The notes: generated by a model from the letters alone, not told the origin. 64,000 nt of DNA from RHKX01 sp041393495 (GCA_041393495.1 JAWKKA010000003.1:62001-126000), one strand, 5' to 3'; shown: positions 31,969-41,086, counted from the stretch's first letter. Made by a program: numbers and translations.

Positions 31969-33906
31969 ATGGCGGTCGCGATCGCTGCCAACCTCGGGAT
32001 CCACGTCGGCGGCAAGCCGCTGTTCGACGACGTCTCCTTCAAGCTCGAGCGCCGCGATCGGATGACCCTCGCCGGCCGCAACGGCGCCGGCAAGTCGACG
32101 CTGCTGCGGGTCCTCGCGGGCGAGCTCACGGCCGACTCCGGCGATGTCTCGCTCGAGAAGGGCGCCCGGGTCGCGTTGCACGACCAGCGCCCACCGCGCG
32201 AGTCGGGGACGAGCCTGGCCGAGTTCGTCTTCTCCGGCCGCGCCGACGTGATCGCCCTCGAGCGCCGGCTCGCCACCCTCGAGCGAGCGATGTCCGACGG
32301 CGACCACGAGCCGGGGACGATGGAGGCCTACGCGGATGCGCAGGCGCGGCTCGAGCTCGCCGGCGGTTACCGGTGGCGCGATGACGTCCTCGCGGTCCTG
32401 GCCGGGCTCGGATTCGGGGCAGAGCAGGCCGACCGCCCGCTCGTGACGTTCTCGGGCGGCGAGCTGACCCGCGCCTCGCTCGCTCGCGCGCTCGCGGCCC
32501 GGCCCGAGCTGCTCCTCCTCGACGAGCCCACCAACCATCTCGACATCCCCTCGCTCGAGTGGCTCGAGGCTTATCTCGCCGGCCTCGAGGCGGCCGTCGT
32601 GCTCGTCGCCCACGACCGCTGGTTCCTCGAGGCCGTCGGCACGTCGGTGCTGGAGCTCGAGGCCGGCCGCGGCCGCTTCTTCTCGGGGCCGTGGCACGCG
32701 TGGCGGACCGAGCAGGCTGCTCGCGAGATCGCGCTCGGCAAGGCGATCGAGCGCCAGCAGGCCGAGATCGCGCGAATGGAGCGGTTCGTCGAGCGGTTCC
32801 GCTACAAGGCGACGAAGGCCCGCCAGGCGCAGTCACGGCTCAAGCAGATCGAGCGGATCAAGCGCGACGCCGTCAGCGCCGAGCCCCGCGACGGACGCAC
32901 GCTCCGCTTCTCGTTCCCGCCCCCGGTCCGGGCCGGTCGCATCGTCGTGCGGATCGAGGAGGGCACGATCGCGGTGCCGGGTCGGACGCTCGTCGAGGAC
33001 GCGACGCTGCGCGTCGAGCGCGGCGAGCACGTCGTCGTCGTCGGCCCGAACGGGGCCGGCAAGACGACGCTGATCGAGACCCTCGCCGGCCGCCGCCGAC
33101 CCGCTGCCGGCAGGGTCGCGACCGGCCACAACGTCGAGGTCGGCTACCTCTCCCAGCACGCCGAGACCGCGGCCGGGGAGGGCACCGTCCTCGACGCCGT
33201 CCAGCGCGGCACCGGGCTCAGCGGCCAGAAGGCGCGTGAGCTGCTCGGCGGCTTCCTGTTCTCCGGCGCCGACGTCGACAAGCGCCTCGCCGACATATCG
33301 GGTGGCGAGCAGCGGCGGCTCTCGCTGGCGATCCTCGTCGCGTCCGGCGCGAATCTGTTGATCCTCGACGAGCCGACCAACCACCTCGACATCGAGAGTC
33401 GCGAGGCGCTCGAGGACGCGCTGGTCGAGTTCGAGGGCGCGGTGATCCTCGTCTCCCACGACCGCGCCCTGCTCGAGGCGGTCGGAACGCGGACGATCGT
33501 CTGCGAGGGCGGGCGCCTCGAAAGCCACCTCACGGGCTGGGCGGCCTACCAGCGGGCCCGGGACGAGCGCGAGGCGCGGGCGCGTGAGCGGCGGGCGCGT
33601 GAGCGGGCCGGGCCCGCCTCCCGGCCCGCCGCCGGCGACGGCCGTGATCGCCCCGACGGTGGCGACCGTGGCCGCCGCCGGGGCCCATCCAAGAACGCGC
33701 TCCGCCGGGTCGCCGGGATCGAGCGGGAGATCGAGCGGGCCGAGGCCGAGCTTCGGGCGGTCGAGGACGAGCTCGCCGACCCCGCCGCCTGGGCGAGCCC
33801 GGGCCGGTCCCGACGCGCGACCGAGCGCCACGAGGCAGCGAAGCGGGCGGTTCAGGACCTCTACGAGCGGCTCGAGGAGGCCGAGGGTGCGCTCGCGGCA
33901 CGGTGA
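31969..33906 (+). CDS. ABC-F family ATP-binding protein
   Basis: 645 residues with two ABC cassettes and no membrane domain. Cassette 1: Walker A GRNGAGKST, signature FSGGELTRASLA, Walker B ELLLLDEPTNHLD. The inter-domain linker is the Arg/Lys-rich RMERFVERFRYKATKARQAQ region. Cassette 2: GPNGAGKTT, ISGGEQRRLSLA, NLLILDEPTNHLD. A C-terminal coiled coil (~575-645) follows an Arg/Gly/Asp-rich linker. ABC-F proteins act on the ribosome (translation rescue or antibiotic protection); which one cannot be told from sequence. Confidence 0.93.
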   Translation: MAVAIAANLGIHVGGKPLFDDVSFKLERRDRMTLAGRNGAGKSTLLRVLAGELTADSGDVSLEKGARVALHDQRPPRESGTSLAEFVFSGRADVIALERRLATLERAMSDGDHEPGTMEAYADAQARLELAGGYRWRDDVLAVLAGLGFGAEQADRPLVTFSGGELTRASLARALAARPELLLLDEPTNHLDIPSLEWLEAYLAGLEAAVVLVAHDRWFLEAVGTSVLELEAGRGRFFSGPWHAWRTEQAAREIALGKAIERQQAEIARMERFVERFRYKATKARQAQSRLKQIERIKRDAVSAEPRDGRTLRFSFPPPVRAGRIVVRIEEGTIAVPGRTLVEDATLRVERGEHVVVVGPNGAGKTTLIETLAGRRRPAAGRVATGHNVEVGYLSQHAETAAGEGTVLDAVQRGTGLSGQKARELLGGFLFSGADVDKRLADISGGEQRRLSLAILVASGANLLILDEPTNHLDIESREALEDALVEFEGAVILVSHDRALLEAVGTRTIVCEGGRLESHLTGWAAYQRARDEREARARERRARERAGPASRPAAGDGRDRPDGGDRGRRRGPSKNALRRVAGIEREIERAEAELRAVEDELADPAAWASPGRSRRATERHEAAKRAVQDLYERLEEAEGALAAR

Positions 33907-33936
33907 GCAGGGCACCCGCCGGCGGATCGCGGCGCG

Positions 33937-34027
33937 GCTGGCGCCGCCGCCGGCGCCGGTCTCGCGCCGCCGGGCTGCGGCAGGGCTTGCGCCGCCGCCG
34001 GTGTCGCGCCGCTGGGCCGCGGCGGGG
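33937..34027 (+). repeat. Tandem duplication (48/43 bp) spanning the lipoprotein start codon
   Basis: Copy A 33937-33984 and copy B 33985-34027 encode related peptides (APPPAPVSRRRAAAGLA and APPPVSRRWAAAGLA in frame). Only copy B has GTG where copy A has GTC, giving the start codon at 34001. Confidence 0.8.
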
Positions 34028-35470
34028 CTTGCGGCCCTGGCGCTCGGCCTCGCCGCCGCCGGCGCGGGCTGCGGGGGCGACGATTCCGGCGATTCCGGCG
34101 GTTCGGCAACGGCTTCCGCGCCGGCGCCGCTCGCCCCCGACAGCATCGAGGTCGCCGACCTCGAGCCGTGTCGGGACCCGAAGCTGCATCCGCGGCTCCG
34201 CTGCGGGACGATCGATCTGCCGCTCGAGCGGGCCGATCCGTCGCTCGGCGAGATCTCGATCGCCTTCGCCGTCCGCCCGCGTGGCGATCGCTCGACACCG
34301 TCCGAGGGCGCGATCATCGCCGTCGAAGGCGGCCCCGGCTACGGCTCGATCGGCAGCGCCCGTGATTACATCGCGACCTTCGGCGGCCTCCTCCGCCACC
34401 GTGACCTGGTGCTCGTCGACGCCCGCGGGACCGGTCGCTCGGAGGCGATCGACTGCCCCGACATGCAGTCGGGCCGGACCCACGACGACTACGGGATCGC
34501 GGCCTGCGCGGAGCAGCTCGGGGAGCGGTTCAGCTCCTACCGCACGGCCGCGATCGCCGACGACATCAACGACGTCCGCGCCGCGCTCGGCTACGACCGC
34601 GTCCAGATGTACGGCGACTCGTACGGCACCTATCTCGCCCAGTCCTACGCCTTCCGCCACGGCGAGACCCTCGAGGCGCTCGTGCTCGACAGCGCCTTCC
34701 CGGTCCGCGGCGAGAGCCCGTGGTATCCGAGCACCTGGCGGACCGGGATCAGGTCGCTCGCAGTCGCCTGCGATCGCTCGCCGTCCTGCCACGGCGATGC
34801 CGGAGCGCGGCTCGAGCGATTCGTGGCCGATCTGCGCGAGCGGGCGCTCTCCATCGGCGACCTCCTCGACGCGATCGCCGGGGCCGGCTACGGCGGCTCG
34901 ATGCCCCCGGTCGGGTACCTGCGGATCGACAACGCGATCTCCCGGTGGCTCGCCGGCGATGAGGAGCGCTACGAGCGGCTGACCCGCACCGGCCGCGTCG
35001 GCTTCGGCAGGCCCGAGGCCTACTCGGTCGGCCAGGAGCTCGCGGTGAGTTGCAACGACTACGAGATGGCGTGGGACAAGGATGCCTCCTGGGAGCAGCG
35101 CCGCGAGCAGCTCGGTGCGGCGATCGCCGCCCACCCGAAGCAGGCGTTCGCCCCGTTCACGCCGGCCGAGATCGCGTTGGCGCCGCGCTGGTGGGGCTAC
35201 CGCAACTGCCTCGGGGCGCCGCGCCCGGGCCCGCTGTACGAGCCGCCCGCAGCCGCGTCCGCGCCGGCGCCGGACGTGCCGGTCCTGGTCGTCTCGGGCG
35301 AGCTCGACAACGTCACCTCACCGGCCGAGGGTCGCGCCACCGCGGCGCTGTTCCCGGACGGGCGGCAATTCGTCTGGCGCAACGCCGGCCACGTCCAGGC
35401 CCTCTATGACCCGCAGTCGAAGGGGGCGGTTCGGATCCGCGCCTTCCTGCGCCGTCACTCCGGCGGCTAG
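34001..35470 (+). CDS. Lipoprotein alpha/beta hydrolase (TAP-like peptidase family)
   Basis: 489 residues. A lipoprotein signal peptide (SRRWAAAGLAALALGLAAAGAGC) is followed by a Gly/Ser/Asp linker. The hydrolase has GGPGYGSIGSA as oxyanion strand, VDARGTGRSEAIDC, nucleophile elbow MYGDSYGTYLAQ, and the C-terminal TAP-like segment with Asp (VSGELDNVTSP) and His (NAGHVQALYDP). This is the S33-like tripeptidyl-aminopeptidase/hydrolase group. GTG start chosen because it gives a perfect lipobox. It follows the ABC-F gene by about 95 bases. Confidence 0.85.
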   Translation: MSRRWAAAGLAALALGLAAAGAGCGGDDSGDSGGSATASAPAPLAPDSIEVADLEPCRDPKLHPRLRCGTIDLPLERADPSLGEISIAFAVRPRGDRSTPSEGAIIAVEGGPGYGSIGSARDYIATFGGLLRHRDLVLVDARGTGRSEAIDCPDMQSGRTHDDYGIAACAEQLGERFSSYRTAAIADDINDVRAALGYDRVQMYGDSYGTYLAQSYAFRHGETLEALVLDSAFPVRGESPWYPSTWRTGIRSLAVACDRSPSCHGDAGARLERFVADLRERALSIGDLLDAIAGAGYGGSMPPVGYLRIDNAISRWLAGDEERYERLTRTGRVGFGRPEAYSVGQELAVSCNDYEMAWDKDASWEQRREQLGAAIAAHPKQAFAPFTPAEIALAPRWWGYRNCLGAPRPGPLYEPPAAASAPAPDVPVLVVSGELDNVTSPAEGRATAALFPDGRQFVWRNAGHVQALYDPQSKGAVRIRAFLRRHSGG

Positions 35471-35478
35471 ATGACCGC

Positions 35479-35529
35479 GGGGCCTACCGGGGACCGGGGG
35501 CCTACCGGGGACCGCGGGGCCTACCGGGG
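35479..35529. repeat. Three-copy 18-19 bp tandem repeat between convergent hydrolase genes
   Basis: GGGGCCTACCGGGG starts at 35479, 35497 and 35516. The last copy supplies the stop codon (TAG on the minus strand) of the secreted lipase gene. Confidence 0.85.
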
Positions 35530-36765
35530 CGGCAGCCGCTTCTCGAAGAAGGCGAGGGCGTCGTCCTCGGCCGCAGCGACGAGCTCGCCGTGGCCGACGC
35601 CCGGGTAGATCTCGTAGCGAACGCTGTCGCCGAGGTCGTCGAGCTCGCCGTTGAGCATGTCGGTGTAGAACGGGAGCACCGTCGAGTCGGCCGAGCCCTG
35701 GGCGAGCAGGATCGGAGCGCCGGTCGCGACCGCCGGGTTCATCCCGCCGAGGACGCGGTTGAGCTTCGTCAGGTCGGCGTTCTGTCTGAGCAGGTCGGCG
35801 GGGGGAAGGCCGCCGAAGCTGTCCGGCTCGGCGAGCCGGCCGAGGCAGACCTGCACGGTCTCCGGGTAGAGCGCCCGCGCCGGCGCCGTCAACAGCCTGG
35901 TGACGTTGACGTCGGTGGCGGTCGAGGCGCCGCGGACGATCAGCGCCGCGATCGCCGACAGGCTGCTCGGGGAGGTCAGCGCCGGCAGCAGCGCGGCCTG
36001 CTCCTTGATATGGGAGGCGGGGGCGTAGGAGACGGTGCCGCGGAGCTTCAGCTTCGGGGCCCAGTCGGCGGCGAGGCCGGCGGCGAACAGCGCCGACTGG
36101 CCACCCTGGGAGTGGCCGGCGATCAGGTAGCGGCGGCCGAGGCTCGGGACGAGCTGGCGGGCGGCGGAGACGATGTCGACGACGCTGCGGCCCTCGGCCG
36201 TGCCGATCAGGTAGGGATGGATGCCCGGCGTGCCGAGCCCCTGGTAGTCGGTCGCGACGACGGCGTAGCCGGCCTTGACCCAGTCGCGGAGCTGCGGCTT
36301 GACGTAGGCGACGGAGGCGGCGTCGGGGCTGTTCGGCGCGATCCGGGTCGGCGCGCAGGAGTCGGCGATCCCGGTCGTGCCGTGGGCCCAGCTGATCACC
36401 GGCCAGCCGCCCTTCGGCGGCTTGCCCCTGGGGACGGTGACCGATCCCGAGACCGCGACCCGCTCGCCCCCGGGGCTGCGCGAGGTGTAGAGGATCGTCC
36501 TGTTCAGCTTCGCGCCGGCGATCGGCCACAGCTTCGTCCCGTCGCGCTGCCAGATCAGCTTGCCGTGGCCCTTCGGCATCCGCTTCGGCGGCTCGTAGAA
36601 CGCGGCGCCCTTCGGGCCCTGCTCGGCGGCGGGAGCGTCCTTGGCGCCCTGCTCGGCGGCGGCGGCCGGGGACGCGGCGATCGCGGCTACCGCCGCCGCG
36701 GCGAGGACGACGAGCGCCGCCAGCAGCAGGCGTGGCGCGGAGTGGTTCGGGGCAGATGCTCGCAA
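35521..36765 (-). CDS. Secretory lipase (LIP family) / alpha/beta hydrolase
   Basis: 414 residues from TTG 36765. A signal peptide (RLLLAALVVLAAAAVAAIAASPAAAA) leads to a short duplicated AAEQGxK segment and then the lipase: VISWAHGTTGIADSCAPTR (oxyanion), VATDYQGLGTPGIHPYL, nucleophile IAGHSQGGQSALFA, acid in LLAQGSADSTVLP and His in GVGHGELV. The layout matches LIP-family secretory lipases. No ATG start is available; the ORF extends in frame to 36900, but upstream codons look non-coding. Its stop lies inside a tandem repeat. Confidence 0.83.
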   Translation of the reverse strand: MRASAPNHSAPRLLLAALVVLAAAAVAAIAASPAAAAEQGAKDAPAAEQGPKGAAFYEPPKRMPKGHGKLIWQRDGTKLWPIAGAKLNRTILYTSRSPGGERVAVSGSVTVPRGKPPKGGWPVISWAHGTTGIADSCAPTRIAPNSPDAASVAYVKPQLRDWVKAGYAVVATDYQGLGTPGIHPYLIGTAEGRSVVDIVSAARQLVPSLGRRYLIAGHSQGGQSALFAAGLAADWAPKLKLRGTVSYAPASHIKEQAALLPALTSPSSLSAIAALIVRGASTATDVNVTRLLTAPARALYPETVQVCLGRLAEPDSFGGLPPADLLRQNADLTKLNRVLGGMNPAVATGAPILLAQGSADSTVLPFYTDMLNGELDDLGDSVRYEIYPGVGHGELVAAAEDDALAFFEKRLPPR

Positions 36766-36913
36766 GGGTCGGTCTCGGGTTCGGGTCGGGCCGGCGCGGT
36801 CACCGATTAGATCGTCAACCCTAGTGTCCTGCTTTAACCGGCGGCTGGGCATGAAGTTGCGCGGTGCGAGGCTCGTGCCCGGCCGCCTGGCTGCGGACAC
36901 GCGGATGCTCCCG

Positions 36914-37774
36914 CTACTCCCCCTGCGTCGCCAGCCACGAGCCGCCGATGATCAGCGGCAGTCCGATCAGCATCCCGACGCCGAGCGACTCGTCGAGGAC
37001 GATCATGCCCGCGGCGAGGGCGACCACCGGCGAGATGTAGGTGATCACGAGGGCGCGGGCGGCGCCGACGTCGATCACGAGGGCGCCGAACAGCACGAAC
37101 GCGGCCGCGGTGCAGAACAGGCCGAGGACGACGATCGAGGCGACCGCCTCGGCCTGCAGGGGCAGTTCGGGCGGTGTCGCGGCGGCGAGCGGCGTCAGCA
37201 CGATCGTCGCGACCGCGAGCGTGCCGGCCATGATGGCCCGGGGATCGACCTCCGACAGCCGCGCCTGCAGGGTCATCGGCCCGACGGCGTAGGCGACCGC
37301 GGCGATCAGGATCGCGATCGTCCCGACGAGCTCATCGGAGTTGCCGGCGATATCGACCCCGACGAGGGCGACGACGCCGGCGAACCCGGCGAGCAGCCCG
37401 GCGAGACGACGCCCGCCGACCCGCTCCCGATGGTCGAAGGCCCGCGCCAGCACCGCGACGATCAGTGGCGTCGCAGCAATCAGGATCGCCGCGACCGACG
37501 AGCTCACGTGCTCCTCGCCGAAGGCGATCAGCGGGAACGGGATCGCGATCTCGATGATCGCGTAGACGAGCACCCAGCGGCGGTAGCGACGCAGCGATCC
37601 GAGCAATCCGGACCGCCAGGCGAGCGGCAGCAGCACGAGTGCGCCCAGCAGCACCCGCGACCAGGCGAGAAAGCCGGGCGAGACGCCGTGGTCGACCGCG
37701 ACGCTGATGAACAGGTAGGGGATGCCCCAGAGGACGGAGACGGCGGCGAACAGCGCCCACGCGCGGGCGCTCAA
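36914..37774 (-). CDS. EamA/DMT family transporter
   Basis: 286 residues with ten membrane helices in two EamA repeats, opening ARAWALFAAVSVLWGIPYLFISVAV and including VSSSVAAILIAATPLIVAVLA and DVGAARALVITYISPVVALAAGMIVLDE. Drug/metabolite exporters of this family carry amino acids, purines or other metabolites; the substrate is unknown. TTG start overlaps the stop of the DUF3159 gene (TTGA), so translation is coupled. Confidence 0.9.
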   Translation of the reverse strand: MSARAWALFAAVSVLWGIPYLFISVAVDHGVSPGFLAWSRVLLGALVLLPLAWRSGLLGSLRRYRRWVLVYAIIEIAIPFPLIAFGEEHVSSSVAAILIAATPLIVAVLARAFDHRERVGGRRLAGLLAGFAGVVALVGVDIAGNSDELVGTIAILIAAVAYAVGPMTLQARLSEVDPRAIMAGTLAVATIVLTPLAAATPPELPLQAEAVASIVVLGLFCTAAAFVLFGALVIDVGAARALVITYISPVVALAAGMIVLDESLGVGMLIGLPLIIGGSWLATQGE

Positions 37775-38442
37775 GGGGTGGTCGGCTCGGTTCGCGGGCT
37801 GAGGTCGGGCAGGGTGCTGCGGAGCAGCAGGTAGGAGAGCCAGACCCCGAGCGCGAACAGCGGGATGCCGGTGATCACCTTCGCTACGGCAAGCGGCCCG
37901 ACCATCCCCGACAGGTACAGCGGGAGTTGGATCGACAGCCGGAAGCAGAACAGCCCGACCCAGATCCAGCTCGCCTTCGTGTAGGCGCTGCGCCGGGCCG
38001 GATCGCGGTACCAGGCGCGTCCCTCGCCGGTCACGGTTGAGACGATCAGGCCGAGGAGCGGGCGCTTGACCAGAATCGAGACCAGGTAGGCGCTCGCCGA
38101 GGCCGCATTGATGATGATCCCGGGCAGGAAGAAGTCCTCGGCCCTGCCGGTCCGCGACGCGACGAAGGCGCCGAAGGCGACGCCGGCGACCCCGGAGAGG
38201 GCGAACTGCGTCGTCTGCCGGCGCAGGACCCGCGCTCCGGCGAGGACGGCGCTGATCGCGACCGCGACGATCCCGCCGACGAGGATCTCGCGACCGGTCG
38301 CGGCCCAGACGATCGTGAACGCGATGAACGGCAGCGTCGCTTCGGCGATCCCGAGCCAGCCGCCGACCGCCGACAGGAGCGAAGGCGGGCCCGCCGCGTC
38401 CTGCCGGGTCGCGTTCGCGATCCATCCCGGTTTACGTTGCAT
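37771..38442 (-). CDS. DUF3159 domain membrane protein
   Basis: 223 residues with five to six membrane helices. LLSAVGGWLGIAEATLPFIAFTIVWA, VGGIVAVAISAVLAGARVL, VTGEGRAWYRDPARRSAYTKASWIW and LPLYLSGMVGPLAVAKVITGIPLFALGVWLSYLLLR are typical of actinobacterial DUF3159 proteins, whose function is not known. First gene of a coupled pair with an EamA transporter. Confidence 0.88.
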   Translation of the reverse strand: MQRKPGWIANATRQDAAGPPSLLSAVGGWLGIAEATLPFIAFTIVWAATGREILVGGIVAVAISAVLAGARVLRRQTTQFALSGVAGVAFGAFVASRTGRAEDFFLPGIIINAASASAYLVSILVKRPLLGLIVSTVTGEGRAWYRDPARRSAYTKASWIWVGLFCFRLSIQLPLYLSGMVGPLAVAKVITGIPLFALGVWLSYLLLRSTLPDLSPRTEPTTP

Positions 38443-38451
38443 GGGGCGATG

Positions 38452-38457
38452 ACGCTA
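38452..38457 (-). promoter_or_regulatory. -10 box TAGCGT of DUF3159/EamA operon, near-leaderless
   Basis: On the minus strand TAGCGT lies nine bases before the ATG at 38442. Confidence 0.4.
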
Positions 38458-38567
38458 GCGTCCCGGCGATGTCGCCGGCATCTGCCGAGGCTCTCGCCCG
38501 TCGCTGCGGGCGTCGCGCCGATCGCCTCGATCCGCCGCCGGCCCGGCACCGAGCGGCCGGAATCGGG

Positions 38568-38573
38568 CAGACT
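38568..38573 (+). promoter_or_regulatory. -10-like box CAGACT of YciI gene
   Basis: CAGACT lies eight bases before the ATG at 38582; it departs from TANNNT in the first base. Confidence 0.3.
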
Positions 38574-38581
38574 TGCCCGCG

Positions 38582-38890
38582 ATGGCGATCGCCCTGCTGA
38601 GCTACGAGTACGTCGACGACATCCTCGAGCGCCGGCCGCCGCACCGCGGTGACCATCTCCGGCACGTCGAGGAGTTCGCGTCCGGGCAGGGCCTGGTGGT
38701 GGCCGGGGCAGTCGGCGAGCCGCCCCACGGCGCGCTGTTCGTCTTCGAGGACGAGGTGGATCCGGCTGCCGCCGCGGCGGCGTTCGCGGCCGCGGACCCC
38801 TACGTCGCCGCCGGGCTCGTGACCGCCCACACGATCGAGCCCTGGGCCGTCGTCGCAAACACGTGGCTTTCGGAGCCGGGCAGGCGCTGA
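38582..38890 (+). CDS. YciI family protein
   Basis: 102 residues. MAIALLSYEYVDDILERRPPHRGDHLRHVEE and GLVVAGAVGEPPHGALFVFED, followed by DPYVAAGLVTAHTIEPWAVV, form the small ferredoxin-like YciI fold with the conserved His/Asp pocket. Family role is unsettled; some members are dehydrochlorinase-like. An in-frame TTG at 38573 exists but the ATG is better placed. Confidence 0.85.
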   Translation: MAIALLSYEYVDDILERRPPHRGDHLRHVEEFASGQGLVVAGAVGEPPHGALFVFEDEVDPAAAAAAFAAADPYVAAGLVTAHTIEPWAVVANTWLSEPGRR

Positions 38891-38927
38891 TCGGCGCGTG
38901 CGCCGGTTGCCCGGCCCGGCGGCGGGG

Positions 38928-38933
38928 TAGATT
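38928..38933 (+). promoter_or_regulatory. -10 box TAGATT of SCP2-hydrolase gene, leaderless
   Basis: TAGATT lies eight bases before the ATG at 38942. Confidence 0.5.
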
Positions 38934-38941
38934 GCCGCTCG

Positions 38942-40117
38942 ATGACCCCGGCCACCGCTGAGCCGACCCTGGGGCCGGCCCTGGAGGAGATGATCGCCCG
39001 CTTCGACCCGGGTCTCATCGACGTCCCCGGCGGCACCGCCCGGATCCGGCTCGAGGTGGTCGACGGCGCCGACCACGACGCCGTGATCGAGATGCCCGAG
39101 GCGCGGCTCGAGCCGCCGCGTGGCGACCCCGACGCCCGCCTGGTCGCCGATCAGCGGACCTGGCGGCTGCTCGCCGACGACGTCGCCGCCGGGATGGACG
39201 CCTTCGGTCGCGGCCGGCTCCGGGTCCGCGACGATCTCCACCTCGGCGTCGGTCTGCTGGCCGCGACGAGCAGCGAAGGCGAGCCCGGCCGGCTCCGGTT
39301 CGGCCGGATCGGCGCCGGCGGCCACGAGATCGCCTACTGCGAGGCCGGCGAGGGACCGCCGCTGGTCTGCATCCATGGGCTCGGTGGCACCAAGGCCTCG
39401 TTCCTGCCGACCCTCGCCGCGGTCGCGCCCGAGGGCCACCGGGTGATCGCGATCGACCTCCCCGGCTTCGGCGACTCGGACAAGCCGCACGCGGCTCCCT
39501 TCGACGCCCCCTGGTACGCGGATGTGATCGGCGACGTGCTCGACGCGTTCGGCTTCGAGCGCGCCAGCTTCGCCGGCAACAGCATGGGCGGCCGGATCGC
39601 CCTCGAGCTCGGGATGTGCCGCTCCGAGCGGGTCGATCGCCTCGTCCTCCTCGCCCCGGCGCTGGCCTGGCTTCGCGAGCGCCCCTGGAAGTGGCTCCTG
39701 CAGGTGCCGCTGCCACGTCTCGGCTACCTGCAGCCGACGCCGCGAAGGATCGTCGACCCGATCGTCCGCAGGGTCGTCCCCGGTGGCGATCGCGGCTGGA
39801 CGGCCGCCGGCATCGACGAGTTCCTGCGTGGCTACCTGACTCCGGCCGGGCGCTACGCCTTCTACGAGTGCGCCCGCAACATCTACCTCGACGAGCCCTA
39901 TGGACGGGAGGGCTTCTGGACCCGGCTCAAGAAGCTCGACTCGAGATCGCTGTTCGTCTGGGGGCGTCAGGACGTCCTCGTCCCGATCTCCTTCATGCGC
40001 CACGTCGAGCGGGCGCTGCCCGCCGTCGCGCACCTCGAGCTCGACTGCGGCCACGTCCCGCAGATCGAGCGCCCCGAGACGACCCACGAGGCGATGATCG
40101 AGTTCCTGCGGGATTGA
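38942..40117 (+). CDS. SCP2-like sterol-carrier domain fused to alpha/beta hydrolase
   Basis: 391 residues. Residues ~10-115 look like an SCP2 lipid-carrier domain (DARLVADQRTWRLLADDVAAGMDAFGRGRLRVRDDLHLGVGLL). Residues ~125-391 are an alpha/beta hydrolase: LVCIHGLGGTKASF, IDLPGFGDSDKP, nucleophile FAGNSMGGRIALEL, VWGRQDVLVPI with the acid, and ELDCGHVPQIERP with His. The fusion suggests hydrolysis of a lipid, acyl-CoA-like or sterol-like substrate held by the carrier domain; substrate is inferred. Confidence 0.86.
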   Translation: MTPATAEPTLGPALEEMIARFDPGLIDVPGGTARIRLEVVDGADHDAVIEMPEARLEPPRGDPDARLVADQRTWRLLADDVAAGMDAFGRGRLRVRDDLHLGVGLLAATSSEGEPGRLRFGRIGAGGHEIAYCEAGEGPPLVCIHGLGGTKASFLPTLAAVAPEGHRVIAIDLPGFGDSDKPHAAPFDAPWYADVIGDVLDAFGFERASFAGNSMGGRIALELGMCRSERVDRLVLLAPALAWLRERPWKWLLQVPLPRLGYLQPTPRRIVDPIVRRVVPGGDRGWTAAGIDEFLRGYLTPAGRYAFYECARNIYLDEPYGREGFWTRLKKLDSRSLFVWGRQDVLVPISFMRHVERALPAVAHLELDCGHVPQIERPETTHEAMIEFLRD

Positions 40118-40216
40118 CCGCGCGACCGGCCGGCGCCCGGGGCTTGGCCGAGGGCCAGGGAGGGGCGGCTGGCGCGGGGAGCCCGACCGGGTCGTCCGCT
40201 CAGCCGGTGGCCCTCC

Positions 40217-41074
40217 TCAGGCCAGCGCGCGCAGCCGCTCCGCCAGCCGGTTCATCCCGAATCGCTCGGCGGCATCGGCGGCGGCATCCCAGTCGGTCGG
40301 CGTGTCGGGCGGGCGGGCGGTGCCCGCGTCCTGGAGCGTCGCCATCTCGCGGTAGGCGAGGATCTGCTCGCGGTCGTCGCGGAGGGCGCCGCGGATCCGC
40401 GGCGTGCTCTGCTCGAGCGCCCGGTCGAGGATCTCGTCGAGGCTCCCGTAGCGGCGCAGGAGGTCGGCCGCGGTCTTCTCACCGATCCCCTTCGCGCCGG
40501 GGATCCCGTCCGACGGGTCGCCGCGGAGCGCGATGAAGTCCGGGACCTGCCCGGGGTCGATGCCGTAGCGCGACCGCACCTCGGCCGGGCCGATCGCCTC
40601 CATCCCCTGCACGCCCTTGGCCGGGTAGAGGATCGTCACCGACCCGCTCGCGCACTGGAACATGTCGCGGTCGCCGGTCAGGATCAGGGTCGTGCCGCCG
40701 GCCGCGGTCTCGGCGGCGGCGAGGGTGCCGAGCAGGTCGTCGGCCTCGAGCGTCTCGTGCTCGACGATCAGCCAGCCGAACGCCGAGAAGAGCTCACGGC
40801 TCGCCTCCCATTGCGGCACGAGCAGCTCCGGCATCTCGGGCCGGTCGGCGTGGTAGCCGGAGTACAGCTCGACCCGGTAGTGCGCGGCCTCGGCGCCGAA
40901 GCAGAGGACGACTGCGCGCGGTCGGTGCGCGGCAACCTCGCGGACGATCAGGTTCGCGGTGCCGAGCAGGGCGTTCACGGGCTCGCCATCGGTGCCCACG
41001 ATCGACTTCGGGAGCGCGAAGAAGGCGCGGTAGAGCATCGACGGCGCGTCGACGGCGAGCAGCGCTCCCGGCAT
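40217..41074 (-). CDS. 5'-3' exonuclease (PolI N-terminal-domain type)
   Basis: 285 residues. LLAVDAPSMLYRAFFALP, PRAVVLCFGAEAAHYRVELYSGYHADRP, ETLEADDLLGTLA, LILTGDRDMFQC and DFIALRGDPSDGIPGAKGIGEKTAADLLRRYGSLDEIL are the flap/5'-nuclease metal sites and helix-hairpin-helix. It is a stand-alone version of the DNA polymerase I 5'-nuclease and could process Okazaki fragments or repair flaps. Starts at ATG 41074 behind a leaderless promoter. Confidence 0.93.
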   Translation of the reverse strand: MPGALLAVDAPSMLYRAFFALPKSIVGTDGEPVNALLGTANLIVREVAAHRPRAVVLCFGAEAAHYRVELYSGYHADRPEMPELLVPQWEASRELFSAFGWLIVEHETLEADDLLGTLAAAETAAGGTTLILTGDRDMFQCASGSVTILYPAKGVQGMEAIGPAEVRSRYGIDPGQVPDFIALRGDPSDGIPGAKGIGEKTAADLLRRYGSLDEILDRALEQSTPRIRGALRDDREQILAYREMATLQDAGTARPPDTPTDWDAAADAAERFGMNRLAERLRALA

Positions 41075-41080
41075 CGCCCC

Positions 41081-41086
41081 AACCTA
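41081..41086 (-). promoter_or_regulatory. -10 box TAGGTT of 5'-3' exonuclease gene, leaderless
   Basis: On the minus strand TAGGTT lies six bases before the ATG at 41074. Confidence 0.5.

Noticed and set aside
33584..34000. 139-codon in-frame extension upstream of the TAP-like lipoprotein
   Set aside because: It overlaps the ABC-F C terminus in another frame and would destroy the lipoprotein signal peptide.
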